A stretch of DNA of 51,504 nt from Acidaminococcus fermentans_A (GTDB taxonomy: Bacteria > Bacillota > Negativicutes > Acidaminococcales > Acidaminococcaceae), in NCBI RefSeq assembly GCF_052216985.1, contig NZ_JBQOUY010000017.1:1-51504 (forward strand). Direction: 5' to 3'. The first letter of the stretch is position 1; each line of letters starts with the position of its first letter. Both the position numbers and the translations under genes were made by a program. Of the stretch, positions 35,108 through 44,603 are shown in pieces. Below the pieces are notes generated by a model, which worked only from the letters and a program-made list of their open reading frames with translations, was not told where the DNA came from and searched no databases.

Positions 35108-35136
35108 AGTATAATCAATTTCTTCTTACAAGTAAA
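35108..35136 (-). promoter_or_regulatory. Promoter of the FAD oxidase gene
   Basis: On the minus strand TTTACT is separated by 17 nt from TATACT. The start would be about 30 nt upstream of the ATG, which also has GGGAGG. Confidence 0.65.
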
Positions 35137-35280
35137 GAACTTTCTTAATATTCGCTAATCAGTGACAATTTTAGGAGATCCTTGGGGAGGGAATCTTTCC
35201 GGGAAAAGGAGGCGAAAAAAGCCAACCTATAGTATAATGGTCCCATAAAGTCTCTCGGAAAGGATAAGAGTGGGTGGAAT

Positions 35281-36918
35281 ATGAAACGATATACAGCAAA
35301 ACAGATGGTCCTCGGCTTGGTCTTGGCGGGAAGCCTTTGCCTGCCGTCCTGGGCAGCTGCTGGAGCAGAACCGGCCGCAGATCTGCGGACGTTTGCCCAG
35401 AGCGGGGAAAAGACGGCTGAAAAGGCTTCAGCTGGAATGAAGGCCGGGAAGAAACCAGGCAGCCAGCCCCAGGCTGGAACGGGGAGAAAGGTACCAGCAT
35501 CAGCAGGGAAAAAGATAGAGAGCCAAGCCCTTCTCCAAACGGCCCCTCTCCGGAAGACACGGGAAGTGGATTTCACGATCCAGCACGGACAGTTGATCAG
35601 CGAAGCCATCGGGGACATCGATGGGGACGGCCGGGAAGAAGTGGTGGATCTCATGGGGAATCCAGTGGTAGAGAAATCCAGCTTCATGGGAGATATGTAC
35701 CTGATTGTCCGGGAACTGGAGGCCAAGGATCCGGCGAAAGTGAAATATTACTTCCGGCCCCAGAATCTGGGCGGGTACAATGCCTACCTGACCTTGGCAG
35801 ACGTGACGGGGGACGGCTATCCTGATGTGATCATCGCGGCGCCCAGCGGCGGCTCCGGAGGCCTGGTCTCCTACCGGATCTTGGATGTGATCGATGGGAA
35901 GCTCCAGGAAGTATTCGGACAGGAAGAGAACCGGGGGATCTCCATGGTAGGTACTTATCTGCCGGGTTACCAGGCAAGGCTGGCCTTCCCCACCCTGAAA
36001 CAGGATATGACCTTGGATCTTTCCCATGAAAAGGAAGCCTATCGGAACCTGAATGTATATAATGAAGACGGCAGCCTGAAACAGTCTGGGCTCCGGCCTT
36101 ATATCCAGAACTTGAGCCAGCTCAGTGCCCTGGATGTGAATGGCGATGGAGTGGATGAGGTCATTACGGTACAGAAGGTGGTCGGGGTGCTGAATGCGGA
36201 TCCCTTGGGATCCGTGCGGACGGTGTGGGAATACCGGGCCGGAGGCTGGGAACCTCGGAATGTGGGCTTCCAGGCGGAGCTGTACAGCCGTCCTACCTAT
36301 GCTAACGCAGCCCGGGTCACCGGAGATGGGGGATATGAAATCGTATCGCTGAAGGTGGCCACGGATACGGGAGCCGTCACTTATCCCCATTTCCAGAAAT
36401 TGGATGGGAAACTGGCCTGGAAAGTGAATCGGGTCATCGAATCCTTTGTGCGCAGCCAGCTGAAAGATGTGACCATCGGTACCCGGCTGAACCTGGATTA
36501 TGATGTGAAGTATACCGGGAAAAAATATGCCAGCCTGATGATCCTGGGGCTCCTGACGGAACGGGACCGGAGCGAAGCCATTACTCGCTGCTACAATTTC
36601 AATATGGCAACGGGAGAAGAAGTGGCTCTCCGGGATATGGTCCATCCCTGGAGGAAATTCTGGAAGATGGCGGAGAAGGAAACGGCAGCCAGTGGACAAA
36701 TGCTGAAACCGGAAGACATCACCGGCTATTATTTCGACGGCGAGGCTCTGGGCCTTCTGTACGGAGACCAGAAAGAATACGATCTGGAAGCAGAAAAAGT
36801 CCTGCCCTTCCTGACAAAAAACCGTCCCGGGGAAGTATTTTTGACTAGCCAGTCAAATGAAGGAAACATGAAAAAAGAAGCAAAAATGGAAGAAAAGAGA
36901 GAAAAAACATCGAAATAA
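35281..36918 (+). CDS. Exported protein with FG-GAP-like calcium loops and RsiV/DUF3298-like C-terminus
   Basis: 545 residues with a signal peptide (1-~28, WAAAGAE), then a Lys/Ala/Gly-rich low-complexity linker (about 30-90). Three DxDGDG-type loops follow, at Asp112 (DIDGDGREE), Asp174 (DVTGDGYPD) and Asp285 (DVNGDGVDE), as in FG-GAP/VCBS beta-propeller repeats that bind Ca. The C-terminal ~170 residues (CYNFNMATGEEVALRDM) resemble the DUF3298 domain of RsiV-like proteins. Function unknown; an extracytoplasmic sensor or ligand-binding role is plausible. TATAAT at 35233-35238 may be its -10. The final 25 residues are strongly Lys/Glu-rich. Confidence 0.75.
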   Translation: MKRYTAKQMVLGLVLAGSLCLPSWAAAGAEPAADLRTFAQSGEKTAEKASAGMKAGKKPGSQPQAGTGRKVPASAGKKIESQALLQTAPLRKTREVDFTIQHGQLISEAIGDIDGDGREEVVDLMGNPVVEKSSFMGDMYLIVRELEAKDPAKVKYYFRPQNLGGYNAYLTLADVTGDGYPDVIIAAPSGGSGGLVSYRILDVIDGKLQEVFGQEENRGISMVGTYLPGYQARLAFPTLKQDMTLDLSHEKEAYRNLNVYNEDGSLKQSGLRPYIQNLSQLSALDVNGDGVDEVITVQKVVGVLNADPLGSVRTVWEYRAGGWEPRNVGFQAELYSRPTYANAARVTGDGGYEIVSLKVATDTGAVTYPHFQKLDGKLAWKVNRVIESFVRSQLKDVTIGTRLNLDYDVKYTGKKYASLMILGLLTERDRSEAITRCYNFNMATGEEVALRDMVHPWRKFWKMAEKETAASGQMLKPEDITGYYFDGEALGLLYGDQKEYDLEAEKVLPFLTKNRPGEVFLTSQSNEGNMKKEAKMEEKREKTSK

Positions 36919-36923
36919 CAGGT

Positions 36924-36952
36924 TTGAATCTGGAAATTGCATAGGATATAAT
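36924..36952 (+). promoter_or_regulatory. Promoter of the RND efflux operon
   Basis: TTGAAT (36924-36929), 17-nt spacer, TATAAT (36947-36952). It begins 5 nt after the previous stop codon. The leader to the adaptor ATG is about 68 nt. No clear repressor palindrome was recognised. Confidence 0.75.
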
Positions 36953-37026
36953 ATACAAGGTTTTCTATAAGTATTTCCATGATTGCAGTACATGCCCGGA
37001 AGGGCAGGATTTTAGGAGGATTGTCC

Positions 37027-38178
37027 ATGTTAGGAAAGAAAAAAGCGATATCCATCGGGATGGCTCTCCTTCTGCTGGTAGGCGTTGCCGGCTGCGGCAA
37101 AAAGACGACTCCGGCGGCGGGAGATGTGGCGGTCAAGTCCATGAAGGTCATCAGACGGGATACCCCCATTACCTATGATTACACTGGGTTCGTGGAAGCG
37201 GCCAACGATGTGCAGATCAAGAGCAAGGTAACAGGGACCATTGTCCAGAAGCTGGTGAACGGCGGGGATTATGTGGAAGCCGGACAGCTGCTCTATGTGA
37301 TCGACCCTCGGAACTATCAGAACTCCGTGCTGAACGCCCAGGCCAATCTGGCCAATGCCCAGGCTACCCTGGCCAATGCCCAGCGGGATGCCTCCCGGTA
37401 CCAGACCCTGTATGAACAGGGGGCAGTGAGCAAACAGACGGCAGACCAGTACAATACCCAGCTGGCCCAGGCCCAGGCTGCGGTGGATGCCCAGTCCGCC
37501 ATCCTGGCTTCTTCCCAGGTGGATGTAAGCGATACCCAGATCGTGGCACCTTTCTCCGGGAAAATCGATACCAATCCCCTGGCGGAAGGGTCTTTCGTAA
37601 CGGCTAACTCCACGGTGCTCACTTCCATTTCCGGCAGTGATCCCATGCGGGTGCGGTTCTCCGTATCCCAGGCGGATTACCTGGATATCATGAAGGGGAA
37701 TACCAATAACGGCACCAAGCTCCAGAATGTGACCATGAAACTCAGCGACGGTACCACTTATCCGGAAAAAGGCTCCGTGACCCAGGTGGACCGGGGCGTC
37801 AGCGATTCCACCGGTACTCTGACTCTGAAGGCGGAATTCCAGAACCCCAACGGGGTGCTGCTGCCCGGCATGTTCGCCAATCTGACCGTGGTGGGTTCCC
37901 TGGTGCCCAATGCCATCCTGGTTCCTCAGCGGGCGGTCACCGATGTGATGTACAAGCATTTCGTCTATGTGATCAACGATGACAATACCGTCAGCATGAA
38001 GGAAGTCCAGCTGGGTGCCCGGGTCGGGAAACTGTGGCTGGTGAAGAGCGGCCTGGACGGCACGGAAACCGTAGTGGTGGAAGGGGTCCAGAAGCTGAAG
38101 GAAGGCGCCAAAGTCAACGCTTCTCCCATGACGGAAGCGGATCTGGACACCACGGATACAACCACCAGCGGTAAGTAA
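37027..38178 (+). CDS. RND efflux periplasmic adaptor lipoprotein (AcrA/MexA type)
   Basis: 383 residues from the ATG at 37027, with AGGAGG upstream. The N-terminal lipobox VAGC gives a lipid anchor at Cys23. Order of domains: beta-barrel and lipoyl half, coiled-coil hairpin rich in Ala/Gln repeats (LANAQATLANAQRDA, about 100-165), second lipoyl half (VAPFSGKI) and membrane-proximal part. It should link the inner-membrane pump to an outer-membrane channel. The pump gene follows after 13 nt. Confidence 0.9.
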   Translation: MLGKKKAISIGMALLLLVGVAGCGKKTTPAAGDVAVKSMKVIRRDTPITYDYTGFVEAANDVQIKSKVTGTIVQKLVNGGDYVEAGQLLYVIDPRNYQNSVLNAQANLANAQATLANAQRDASRYQTLYEQGAVSKQTADQYNTQLAQAQAAVDAQSAILASSQVDVSDTQIVAPFSGKIDTNPLAEGSFVTANSTVLTSISGSDPMRVRFSVSQADYLDIMKGNTNNGTKLQNVTMKLSDGTTYPEKGSVTQVDRGVSDSTGTLTLKAEFQNPNGVLLPGMFANLTVVGSLVPNAILVPQRAVTDVMYKHFVYVINDDNTVSMKEVQLGARVGKLWLVKSGLDGTETVVVEGVQKLKEGAKVNASPMTEADLDTTDTTTSGK

Positions 38179-38191
38179 GGAGGTACAGTAA

Positions 38192-41100
38192 GTGGCAAAG
38201 TATTTCATTGATCACCCTGTATTTGCCTGCGTCATTGCCATCATCATCACCCTGGTGGGGATCATTTCGGCCTACAACCTGCCCATTGCCCAGTATCCCC
38301 AGATTTCCAATCCTCGGATCAGCGTCTCCGCCAACTACGTGGGCGCCAGTGCTGAGGTTGTGGAGGAATCTGTGGCCCAGGCCATTGAAAAGCAGGTCAA
38401 CGGGGTGGACAGCATGGTGGATATGAACTCCACCAGTGATAACCAGGGGAACTATACATTGAACGTGAAGTTCGAACTGGGGACGGATCCGGATATGGAC
38501 TCCGTCAAGGTACAGAACCGGGTGGCCCAGGCTTCCGCCTCCCTGCCCAGTGAAGTAAGCACCTATGGGGTCACCACCGAGAAGCAGTCGGCGGAAACCA
38601 TCATGTATTTCGCCCTGACTTCCCCCAACGGCACCTATGACACCCTGTTCATGAAGACCTATGGGGCTACCCAGTTCGTGGATGCCCTGAAGCGGGTGAA
38701 GGGGGTTTCAGAAGTCAGCGAATACGGACCGGAACTGTCCATGCGGGTATGGCTGGATCCTATGAAGATGGCCCAGCTGGGGGTAACGGCAGCAGATGTG
38801 AAAAACGCCATCGCCAGCCAGAACGTCCAGGCTCCTGCCGGGAGCATCGGGGCCCGGCCCAATGAGGCGGATCAGGAATTCCAGTATTCCGCCCGGGTCA
38901 AAGGCCGTTTGAGCACAGCGGACGAATTCGGCAACATCATCATCAAGAACCAAAACGGAAATCTGCTCCGGGTGAAGGATGTGGCCCGGGTGGAATTTGG
39001 TCCCCGGGATGACAGCGTCACCTCCAAACTGGACGGGAAGAACGCCATGAACTACGCCATCAGCCTGAATACCGATGCCAATGCCCTGGAAAGCGTGGCG
39101 GAAGTGAAAAAAGTGCTGGCGGAAGCGGAAAAATCCTTCCCTCCGGATCTGAAACTGACCATCGTACAGGACAACACCGAATACGTACGGGAATCCCTGA
39201 AAGAAGTGGTGGTCACCCTGGTGGAAACCCTGGTGCTGGTGGTACTGATCACTTGGGTGTTCCTGCAGAGCTGGCGGGCTACCCTGGTGCCCACCCTGGC
39301 CATACCGGTTTCGTTGCTGGGGACTTTCGGGGCCTTCATCATCTTTGATTTCACCATCAATACATTGACCCTGTTCGCCCTGGTGCTGGCCATCGGGATC
39401 GTGGTGGACGACGCCATCGTGGTGGTGGAAGCCGTGGAACACAACGTGGATGCCCTGGGGATGGATCCCAAGGAAGCCACCTACAACGCCATGCGGGAAG
39501 TGTCCGGGGCCATTGTGGCCACCGCCTTCGTGCTGCTGGCCGTGTTCCTGCCTGTAGCCTTCCTCAGCGGAATCACCGGGGTGCTGTACAAACAGTTCGC
39601 TCTGAGTATCGTGGTGGCCCTGAGTATCTCTGCCGTAGTGGCTATGTCTTTGAGCCCGGCGGTGTGCGCCATGGTGATCAAACCCAAGGATCCCAACGGC
39701 AGCAAGGGCTTTCTGGGCAAAATGTTCGGCTACTTCAACCGGTGGCTGGAACGGACTACGGGAAAATATGTGAAGAACGTGAAACGGCTGCTCCGCCACT
39801 TCAAACTGGGGCTGGTGGGCCTGGCCATCGTCTTTGTGCTGATCGGCATGTTCTTCAAGCTGATTCCTTCCGCTTACCTGCCGGATGAAGACCAGAGCTT
39901 TGCCATGATGACGGTTTCCCTGCCGGAATCCGCTTCCACCAACCGGACCACCAAGGTCACCAATGACATGGTGGCGGAAATCCGGAAAATCCCCGGAGTG
40001 AAGCATGTGCTGCAGATCGTGGGCATCGATGTGCTGTCCATGGGCCTGAAGCCCAACGCGGCCATCCTGCCGGTAAAGCTGGATGACATCCAGAACCGGA
40101 CTACCGATGATCTGAGTGTATATTCCGTCCTGAAGAAACTGAACATCCTGGGGAACCAGAATCCGGCTGCTACGGGCATGGCCTTCAACCAGGCCGTACT
40201 CCCCGGTCTGTCCAACACCGGGAGCCTGAGTCTGTACATTATGGATACCACCGGCCATGATACGGCGGTAATGGCCAAGGATGTGCAGGGTGTACTGGCC
40301 AAGATCCGGCAGAGACCGGAAGTCGCCACCATCTACACCACCTTTACGGATAACACGCCGGCTCTCCAGTTCGATGTGGACCGGGCCAAGGCGGAAAGCC
40401 TGAATGTACCGGTATCCAGCGTGTTCACCGCCCTCCAGGCCAACCTGGGCGGCAGTGAAGTCAACGACTTCAACCTGCTGGGCAAGACCTGGAAAGTGGT
40501 CATCCAGGCTGACCCCAAATACAGAGGAGATGTAAAGAGCTTCTCCAATCTGTATGTGGCCAGCAACACCGGGGCTCTGGTGCCCCTGAGCGCGCTGGTG
40601 ACCAGCAAGGAAATCCCGGCCGCACCGGTCATCACCCGGTTCAACGGGGCCCGTGGAGCCAAGATCGCCGGGTCTCCCGCCAGCGGGTATTCCACCGGCC
40701 AGGCCATCAGTGCCATCGAAGAGGTGCTGAACAGCCAGCTGCCCAGCGGATACACCTATCAGTGGACGGACCAGAGCCGGGACGAAAAAGCCGCCGGCAG
40801 TTCCTCCTTCCTGATGTTCGGGATTTCCCTGGTATTCGTGTACCTGTGTCTGTCCGCCCTGTATGAAAGCTGGAGCCTGCCGCTGGGCATCATTTTCGCA
40901 GTGCCTTCGGCCGTTATGGGGGCTGTGGGCTTCCAGTACCTCCGGGGACTCACCAGTGATATCTATCTGCAGATCGGGATGATTGTGCTGATCGGTCTTT
41001 CCGCCAAGAACGCCATTCTGATCGTGGAGTATGCCAAGATGAGAGTGGACGACGGCTGGGCCGTCATGCCCGCACTGGTGGATACGGTTACCGTCCGTCT

Positions 41101-41341
41101 CCGCCCGATCCTGATGACCGCCTTCTCCACGGTCATCGGGGCTGTGCCTCTGGCCTGGGCCAGCGGCGCAGGTTCCGGCAGCCGGACGTCCATCGGGACC
41201 GCCATCATCGGCGGCATGATGGCCTCCACCTTCCTGAGCCTGTTCTTGGTACCGGTGCTGTTCCTGACCATCGAAAAGGTGTTCCATCCCAAGGTGCCCA
41301 TCGGCTCCGTGGATGATCCTATTCCGGAAGAACAGAAATAA
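38192..41341 (+). CDS. RND multidrug efflux pump, HAE1 family (AcrB/MexB type)
   Basis: Proton-driven tripartite exporter subunit with 1049 residues, equal to AcrB length. It has 12 membrane segments and two large periplasmic loops. Asp406-Asp407 in IGIVVDDAIVVVEAVEH correspond to the AcrB proton-relay aspartates. Start GTG at 38192 with TAAGGAGG 9 nt upstream. No outer-membrane factor gene lies in the operon, so a shared TolC-like channel must be encoded elsewhere. An outer membrane is implied. Followed by a strong terminator. Confidence 0.93.
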   Translation: MAKYFIDHPVFACVIAIIITLVGIISAYNLPIAQYPQISNPRISVSANYVGASAEVVEESVAQAIEKQVNGVDSMVDMNSTSDNQGNYTLNVKFELGTDPDMDSVKVQNRVAQASASLPSEVSTYGVTTEKQSAETIMYFALTSPNGTYDTLFMKTYGATQFVDALKRVKGVSEVSEYGPELSMRVWLDPMKMAQLGVTAADVKNAIASQNVQAPAGSIGARPNEADQEFQYSARVKGRLSTADEFGNIIIKNQNGNLLRVKDVARVEFGPRDDSVTSKLDGKNAMNYAISLNTDANALESVAEVKKVLAEAEKSFPPDLKLTIVQDNTEYVRESLKEVVVTLVETLVLVVLITWVFLQSWRATLVPTLAIPVSLLGTFGAFIIFDFTINTLTLFALVLAIGIVVDDAIVVVEAVEHNVDALGMDPKEATYNAMREVSGAIVATAFVLLAVFLPVAFLSGITGVLYKQFALSIVVALSISAVVAMSLSPAVCAMVIKPKDPNGSKGFLGKMFGYFNRWLERTTGKYVKNVKRLLRHFKLGLVGLAIVFVLIGMFFKLIPSAYLPDEDQSFAMMTVSLPESASTNRTTKVTNDMVAEIRKIPGVKHVLQIVGIDVLSMGLKPNAAILPVKLDDIQNRTTDDLSVYSVLKKLNILGNQNPAATGMAFNQAVLPGLSNTGSLSLYIMDTTGHDTAVMAKDVQGVLAKIRQRPEVATIYTTFTDNTPALQFDVDRAKAESLNVPVSSVFTALQANLGGSEVNDFNLLGKTWKVVIQADPKYRGDVKSFSNLYVASNTGALVPLSALVTSKEIPAAPVITRFNGARGAKIAGSPASGYSTGQAISAIEEVLNSQLPSGYTYQWTDQSRDEKAAGSSSFLMFGISLVFVYLCLSALYESWSLPLGIIFAVPSAVMGAVGFQYLRGLTSDIYLQIGMIVLIGLSAKNAILIVEYAKMRVDDGWAVMPALVDTVTVRLRPILMTAFSTVIGAVPLAWASGAGSGSRTSIGTAIIGGMMASTFLSLFLVPVLFLTIEKVFHPKVPIGSVDDPIPEEQK

Positions 41342-41343
41342 GA

Positions 41344-41396
41344 TGAAGGGGCTGTGAAGAAATGGATTTCTCATTTCTTCACAGCCCCTTTTTTCT
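41344..41396 (+). terminator. Terminator of the RND operon
   Basis: A 19-bp stem (AAGGGGCTGTGAAGAAATG and its complement) with a 7-nt loop, then six T. Confidence 0.95.
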
Positions 41397-41406
41397 CGGA
41401 AAATCT

Positions 41407-41435
41407 TTGCTTTTTTTCATTGAAACAGATATAAT
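41407..41435 (+). promoter_or_regulatory. Promoter of the SbmA/BacA-like gene
   Basis: TTGCTT (41407-41412), 17-nt spacer, TATAAT (41430-41435), placed 11 nt after the preceding terminator T run. Confidence 0.75.
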
Positions 41436-41470
41436 AGTCTCTATTCCATTTTATGTAAGGTGAAGGACAC

Positions 41471-43228
41471 GTGAAACAAACAAATGGTACGAAAAAACTG
41501 CTCTCTCAGGTGTGGCGCCTGACCCGCAGCTACTGGAAAAGTGAAGAAAAGAAAAAAGCCTATGCCTTACTGCTGGCCATCCTTCTGCTGACCTTGGCGG
41601 TGGTGGCCATGCTGGTACTGCTGAACCAATGGAATAATGCTTTTTACACGGCTCTGCAGAACTATCAGACGGAAGAGATCTTCCACCAGCTGAAACGGTT
41701 CACCTTGCTGGCTTTTACCTATATCATCCTGGCTGTCTATGCTTACTATCTCCAGCAAGTGCTGGTGCTGAACTGGCGGCGCTGGCTCACCAACCGGTAC
41801 ATCGACCGGTGGCTCCAGCATCAGACCTACTACCGGCTGGAAATGTTCGGGAAAGAGATGGACAACCCGGACCAGCGGATCAGTGAAGATGTGAACCTGT
41901 TCGTCACCAAGACCCTGGGCTTCTTTGTAGGGATCGTCAAGGCCCTGTGTACCCTGCTTTCTTTTGTGGTGATCCTGTGGCAGCTGTCCGGTCCCTTTTC
42001 CTTTACCCTGTTGGGCCGTACCTGGCATATTGCCGGATATATGGTGTGGGTGGCGGTGGCCTATGCGGCCCTGGGGACCTGGCTGACCCATCGGGTGGGG
42101 CACCGACTGGTGGCTCTGAACTTTTCCCAGCAGCGCCGGGAAGCGGATTTCCGGTTCAGCATGATGCGCATGCGGGAAAATGCGGAAAGCGTAGCCTTTT
42201 ATCAGGGAGAAGGACTGGAAGGCCGGGTGTTCAAGAAACGTTTCGCCCTGCTGCTGGAGAATTTCTGGAAAATCGTCCTGAAGCAGAAACAGCTGGTGTG
42301 GCTGAGTTCCGGCTATTCTCAGATTGCCATCATCTTTCCCTTTGTGGTAGCGATTCCCCGGTTCCTGCGCCGGGAATTGACCCTGGGGGGGCTGATGCAG
42401 GTGGCCACAGCCTTTGGCCGGGTCCAGGATTCTCTTTCCTACTTTGTGGATGTGTATGCTTCCCTGGCGGAATGGCAGGCCGTAGTGGACCGGCTCACCG
42501 GCTTTGAAGAAGATATGGCCCGGGTCCAGTCGGCCGGCAGCCAGAGCCATGTGGAACGGCTGGAAAGTACCGATGGGACACTCCGGCTGGAGCCCCTGGA
42601 AGTGGATCTGCCCGATGGCAGGCCCATCCTGAAACCTCTGGAACTGACCCTGGCTCCGGGGACCAATGTGCTGATCAAAGGGGTCAGCGGCAGCGGGAAA
42701 AGCACTCTGCTCCGGGCTCTGGCAGGCATCTGGCCCTTTGCCCGAGGCAAGGTAGTCCTGCCGCCCCAGGAGAATCTCATGTTCATCCCCCAGCGGCCCT
42801 ATCTGCCCCTGGGGACCCTCCGGGATGCGGTGCTGTATCCCGGCACCCGGGAGTTTTCCGATGAAGTCCTGAAAGAGACCTTGGACCTGTGCCGGATCGG
42901 CTATCTGGCTTGCCATCTCCAGGAAGAGGGCGACTGGTCCCATGTGTGTTCCATCGGGGAACAGCAGCGGCTGGCCTTTGCCCGGGCCCTGCTCTATGAG
43001 CCACAGTGGCTGTTCATGGATGAATCCACCTCCGCCCTGGATGAAGAGACGGAAAAAGCACTGTACCAGGTACTGGCAGAAAGACTGCCCGGGACCACCC
43101 TGGTCAGCGTAGGACACAGAAGCACGCTGCTCCGCTATCACCAGCGGGTGCTGGCTTTAAATAAAGAAACACATACGGCGTCTCTGGAGACACCGGAGAT
43201 GGCTGAGGAGCGCCTGCGGGCTCAATGA
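41471..43228 (+). CDS. ABC transporter with fused membrane and ATPase domains (SbmA/BacA, ABCD-like)
   Basis: 585 residues. The membrane domain (about 30-340, six segments) contains NQWNNAFYTALQNYQ, a hallmark of SbmA/BacA/YddA proteins, which import peptides or, in mycobacterial relatives, cobalamin. The C-terminal ATPase has Walker A GVSGSGKS (404-411), an unusual signature SIGEQQRLAFARALL in place of LSGGQ, and Walker B LFMDESTSALD. It starts at GTG. Substrate unknown; B12 would fit the MetH of this genome but is speculation. Confidence 0.85.
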   Translation: MKQTNGTKKLLSQVWRLTRSYWKSEEKKKAYALLLAILLLTLAVVAMLVLLNQWNNAFYTALQNYQTEEIFHQLKRFTLLAFTYIILAVYAYYLQQVLVLNWRRWLTNRYIDRWLQHQTYYRLEMFGKEMDNPDQRISEDVNLFVTKTLGFFVGIVKALCTLLSFVVILWQLSGPFSFTLLGRTWHIAGYMVWVAVAYAALGTWLTHRVGHRLVALNFSQQRREADFRFSMMRMRENAESVAFYQGEGLEGRVFKKRFALLLENFWKIVLKQKQLVWLSSGYSQIAIIFPFVVAIPRFLRRELTLGGLMQVATAFGRVQDSLSYFVDVYASLAEWQAVVDRLTGFEEDMARVQSAGSQSHVERLESTDGTLRLEPLEVDLPDGRPILKPLELTLAPGTNVLIKGVSGSGKSTLLRALAGIWPFARGKVVLPPQENLMFIPQRPYLPLGTLRDAVLYPGTREFSDEVLKETLDLCRIGYLACHLQEEGDWSHVCSIGEQQRLAFARALLYEPQWLFMDESTSALDEETEKALYQVLAERLPGTTLVSVGHRSTLLRYHQRVLALNKETHTASLETPEMAEERLRAQ

Positions 43229-43250
43229 AAAAAGGGGGAAGTCGTTTATC

Positions 43251-44603
43251 ATGAGTATTGCTTTGCTGAATCAGATCGACAGTTTTGTCTGGGGGCCGCC
43301 TTTGCTGGTCCTGTTGGTGGGAACGGGGATTTTCCTCAGCTTCCGGCTGGGATTCCTCCAAGTGTTCCGGCTGCCCCGGTCTCTGAAATTGATCTTTTCC
43401 GCGGAGAATCAGGGGGAAGGGGACATCGATTCCTTCAAAGCCCTGTGCACCGCTTTAGCGGCTACGGTAGGGACCGGGAATATCGTAGGGGTGGCTACGG
43501 CCATCAAGGCCGGCGGTCCGGGAGCCATTTTGTGGATGTGGGTAGCGGCCTTTTTCGGTATGGCTACCAAATATGCAGAAGGCTGCCTGGCAGTGAAATA
43601 CCGTACGGTGGATGATAAAGGACAGATTTCCGGCGGTCCCATGTACTACATCGAAAACGGTCTGGGACGGGCCTATCGGCCATTGGCCATTGCCTTTGCT
43701 TTCTTTGGGGTGCTGGTGGCCTATTTCGGCATCGGGACCTTTGCCCAGGTGAACTCCATCGTCCAGATCACCCAGCTGAACGCCGGGATCCCAGTGGAAT
43801 ATACTGCTGTGGTGCTCACCATCCTGGTAGCGGCCATCACCCTGGGAGGACTCCAGAGCATTGCCAAGACGGCCTCTAAGATCGTACCGGCCATGGCGGT
43901 GATCTATATGGTTTCTACCATCGGTTTCTTGGTGATCTTTGCGGATAAGGTGCCGGGAGCCATTGCAGAAGTATTCCATGATGCTTTCCATCCTACCGCG
44001 GCCGTAGGGGGCTTCCTGGGCGCCAGCGTCCTGTTCGCCATGCGCAACGGGGTGGCCCGGGGGGTATTCTCCAATGAATCCGGCCTGGGGAGCGCTCCCA
44101 TCGTGGCGGCTGCCGCCAAGACCAAGTGGCCGGCGGAGCAGGGGCTGGTCTCCATGACTGGTACCTTCATCGACACCATCATCATCTGCACCATGACCGG
44201 TCTGGTGGTGGTGATCAGCGGCCTGTGGAAGACGGACCTCAATGGGGCGGCGTTGACCAATGCAGCCTTCCTCCAGGCCTATCCTACCTTCGGGGGCTAT
44301 ATGCTCATGGTGGGGTTGGTGCTCTTTGCCTTTACCACCATCCTGGGGTGGAACTACTATGGAGAACGGTGCATGGAATATCTGGTGGGGACGAAAGGGA
44401 TCATGCCTTACCGGATCGGCTTCATCCTCCTGGTGGGCTGCGGGGCCTTCCTGAAACTGGAATCCATCTGGATCCTGGCAGATATCGTCAACGGCCTCAT
44501 GGCCATCCCCAACCTGATTGCCCTCTTGGGCCTGTCCGGCGTGGTGGTGGCCGAGACCCGGAAGTATATGGAGCATGTGAAAGAGGAGAAGAAGGGGGTG
44601 TGA
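43251..44603 (+). CDS. Alanine/glycine:cation symporter (AGCS family)
   Basis: 450 residues with about 10-11 membrane segments. ALAATVGTGNIVGVATAIKAGGPGAILWMW is the AGCS signature region; GLGSAPIVAAAAKT is a second. It takes up alanine or glycine with sodium or protons. AAAAAGGGGGAA precedes the ATG, 22 nt after the ABC gene. Its stop codon lies inside the left hairpin of a heptamer element. Confidence 0.92.
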   Translation: MSIALLNQIDSFVWGPPLLVLLVGTGIFLSFRLGFLQVFRLPRSLKLIFSAENQGEGDIDSFKALCTALAATVGTGNIVGVATAIKAGGPGAILWMWVAAFFGMATKYAEGCLAVKYRTVDDKGQISGGPMYYIENGLGRAYRPLAIAFAFFGVLVAYFGIGTFAQVNSIVQITQLNAGIPVEYTAVVLTILVAAITLGGLQSIAKTASKIVPAMAVIYMVSTIGFLVIFADKVPGAIAEVFHDAFHPTAAVGGFLGASVLFAMRNGVARGVFSNESGLGSAPIVAAAAKTKWPAEQGLVSMTGTFIDTIIICTMTGLVVVISGLWKTDLNGAALTNAAFLQAYPTFGGYMLMVGLVLFAFTTILGWNYYGERCMEYLVGTKGIMPYRIGFILLVGCGAFLKLESIWILADIVNGLMAIPNLIALLGLSGVVVAETRKYMEHVKEEKKGV

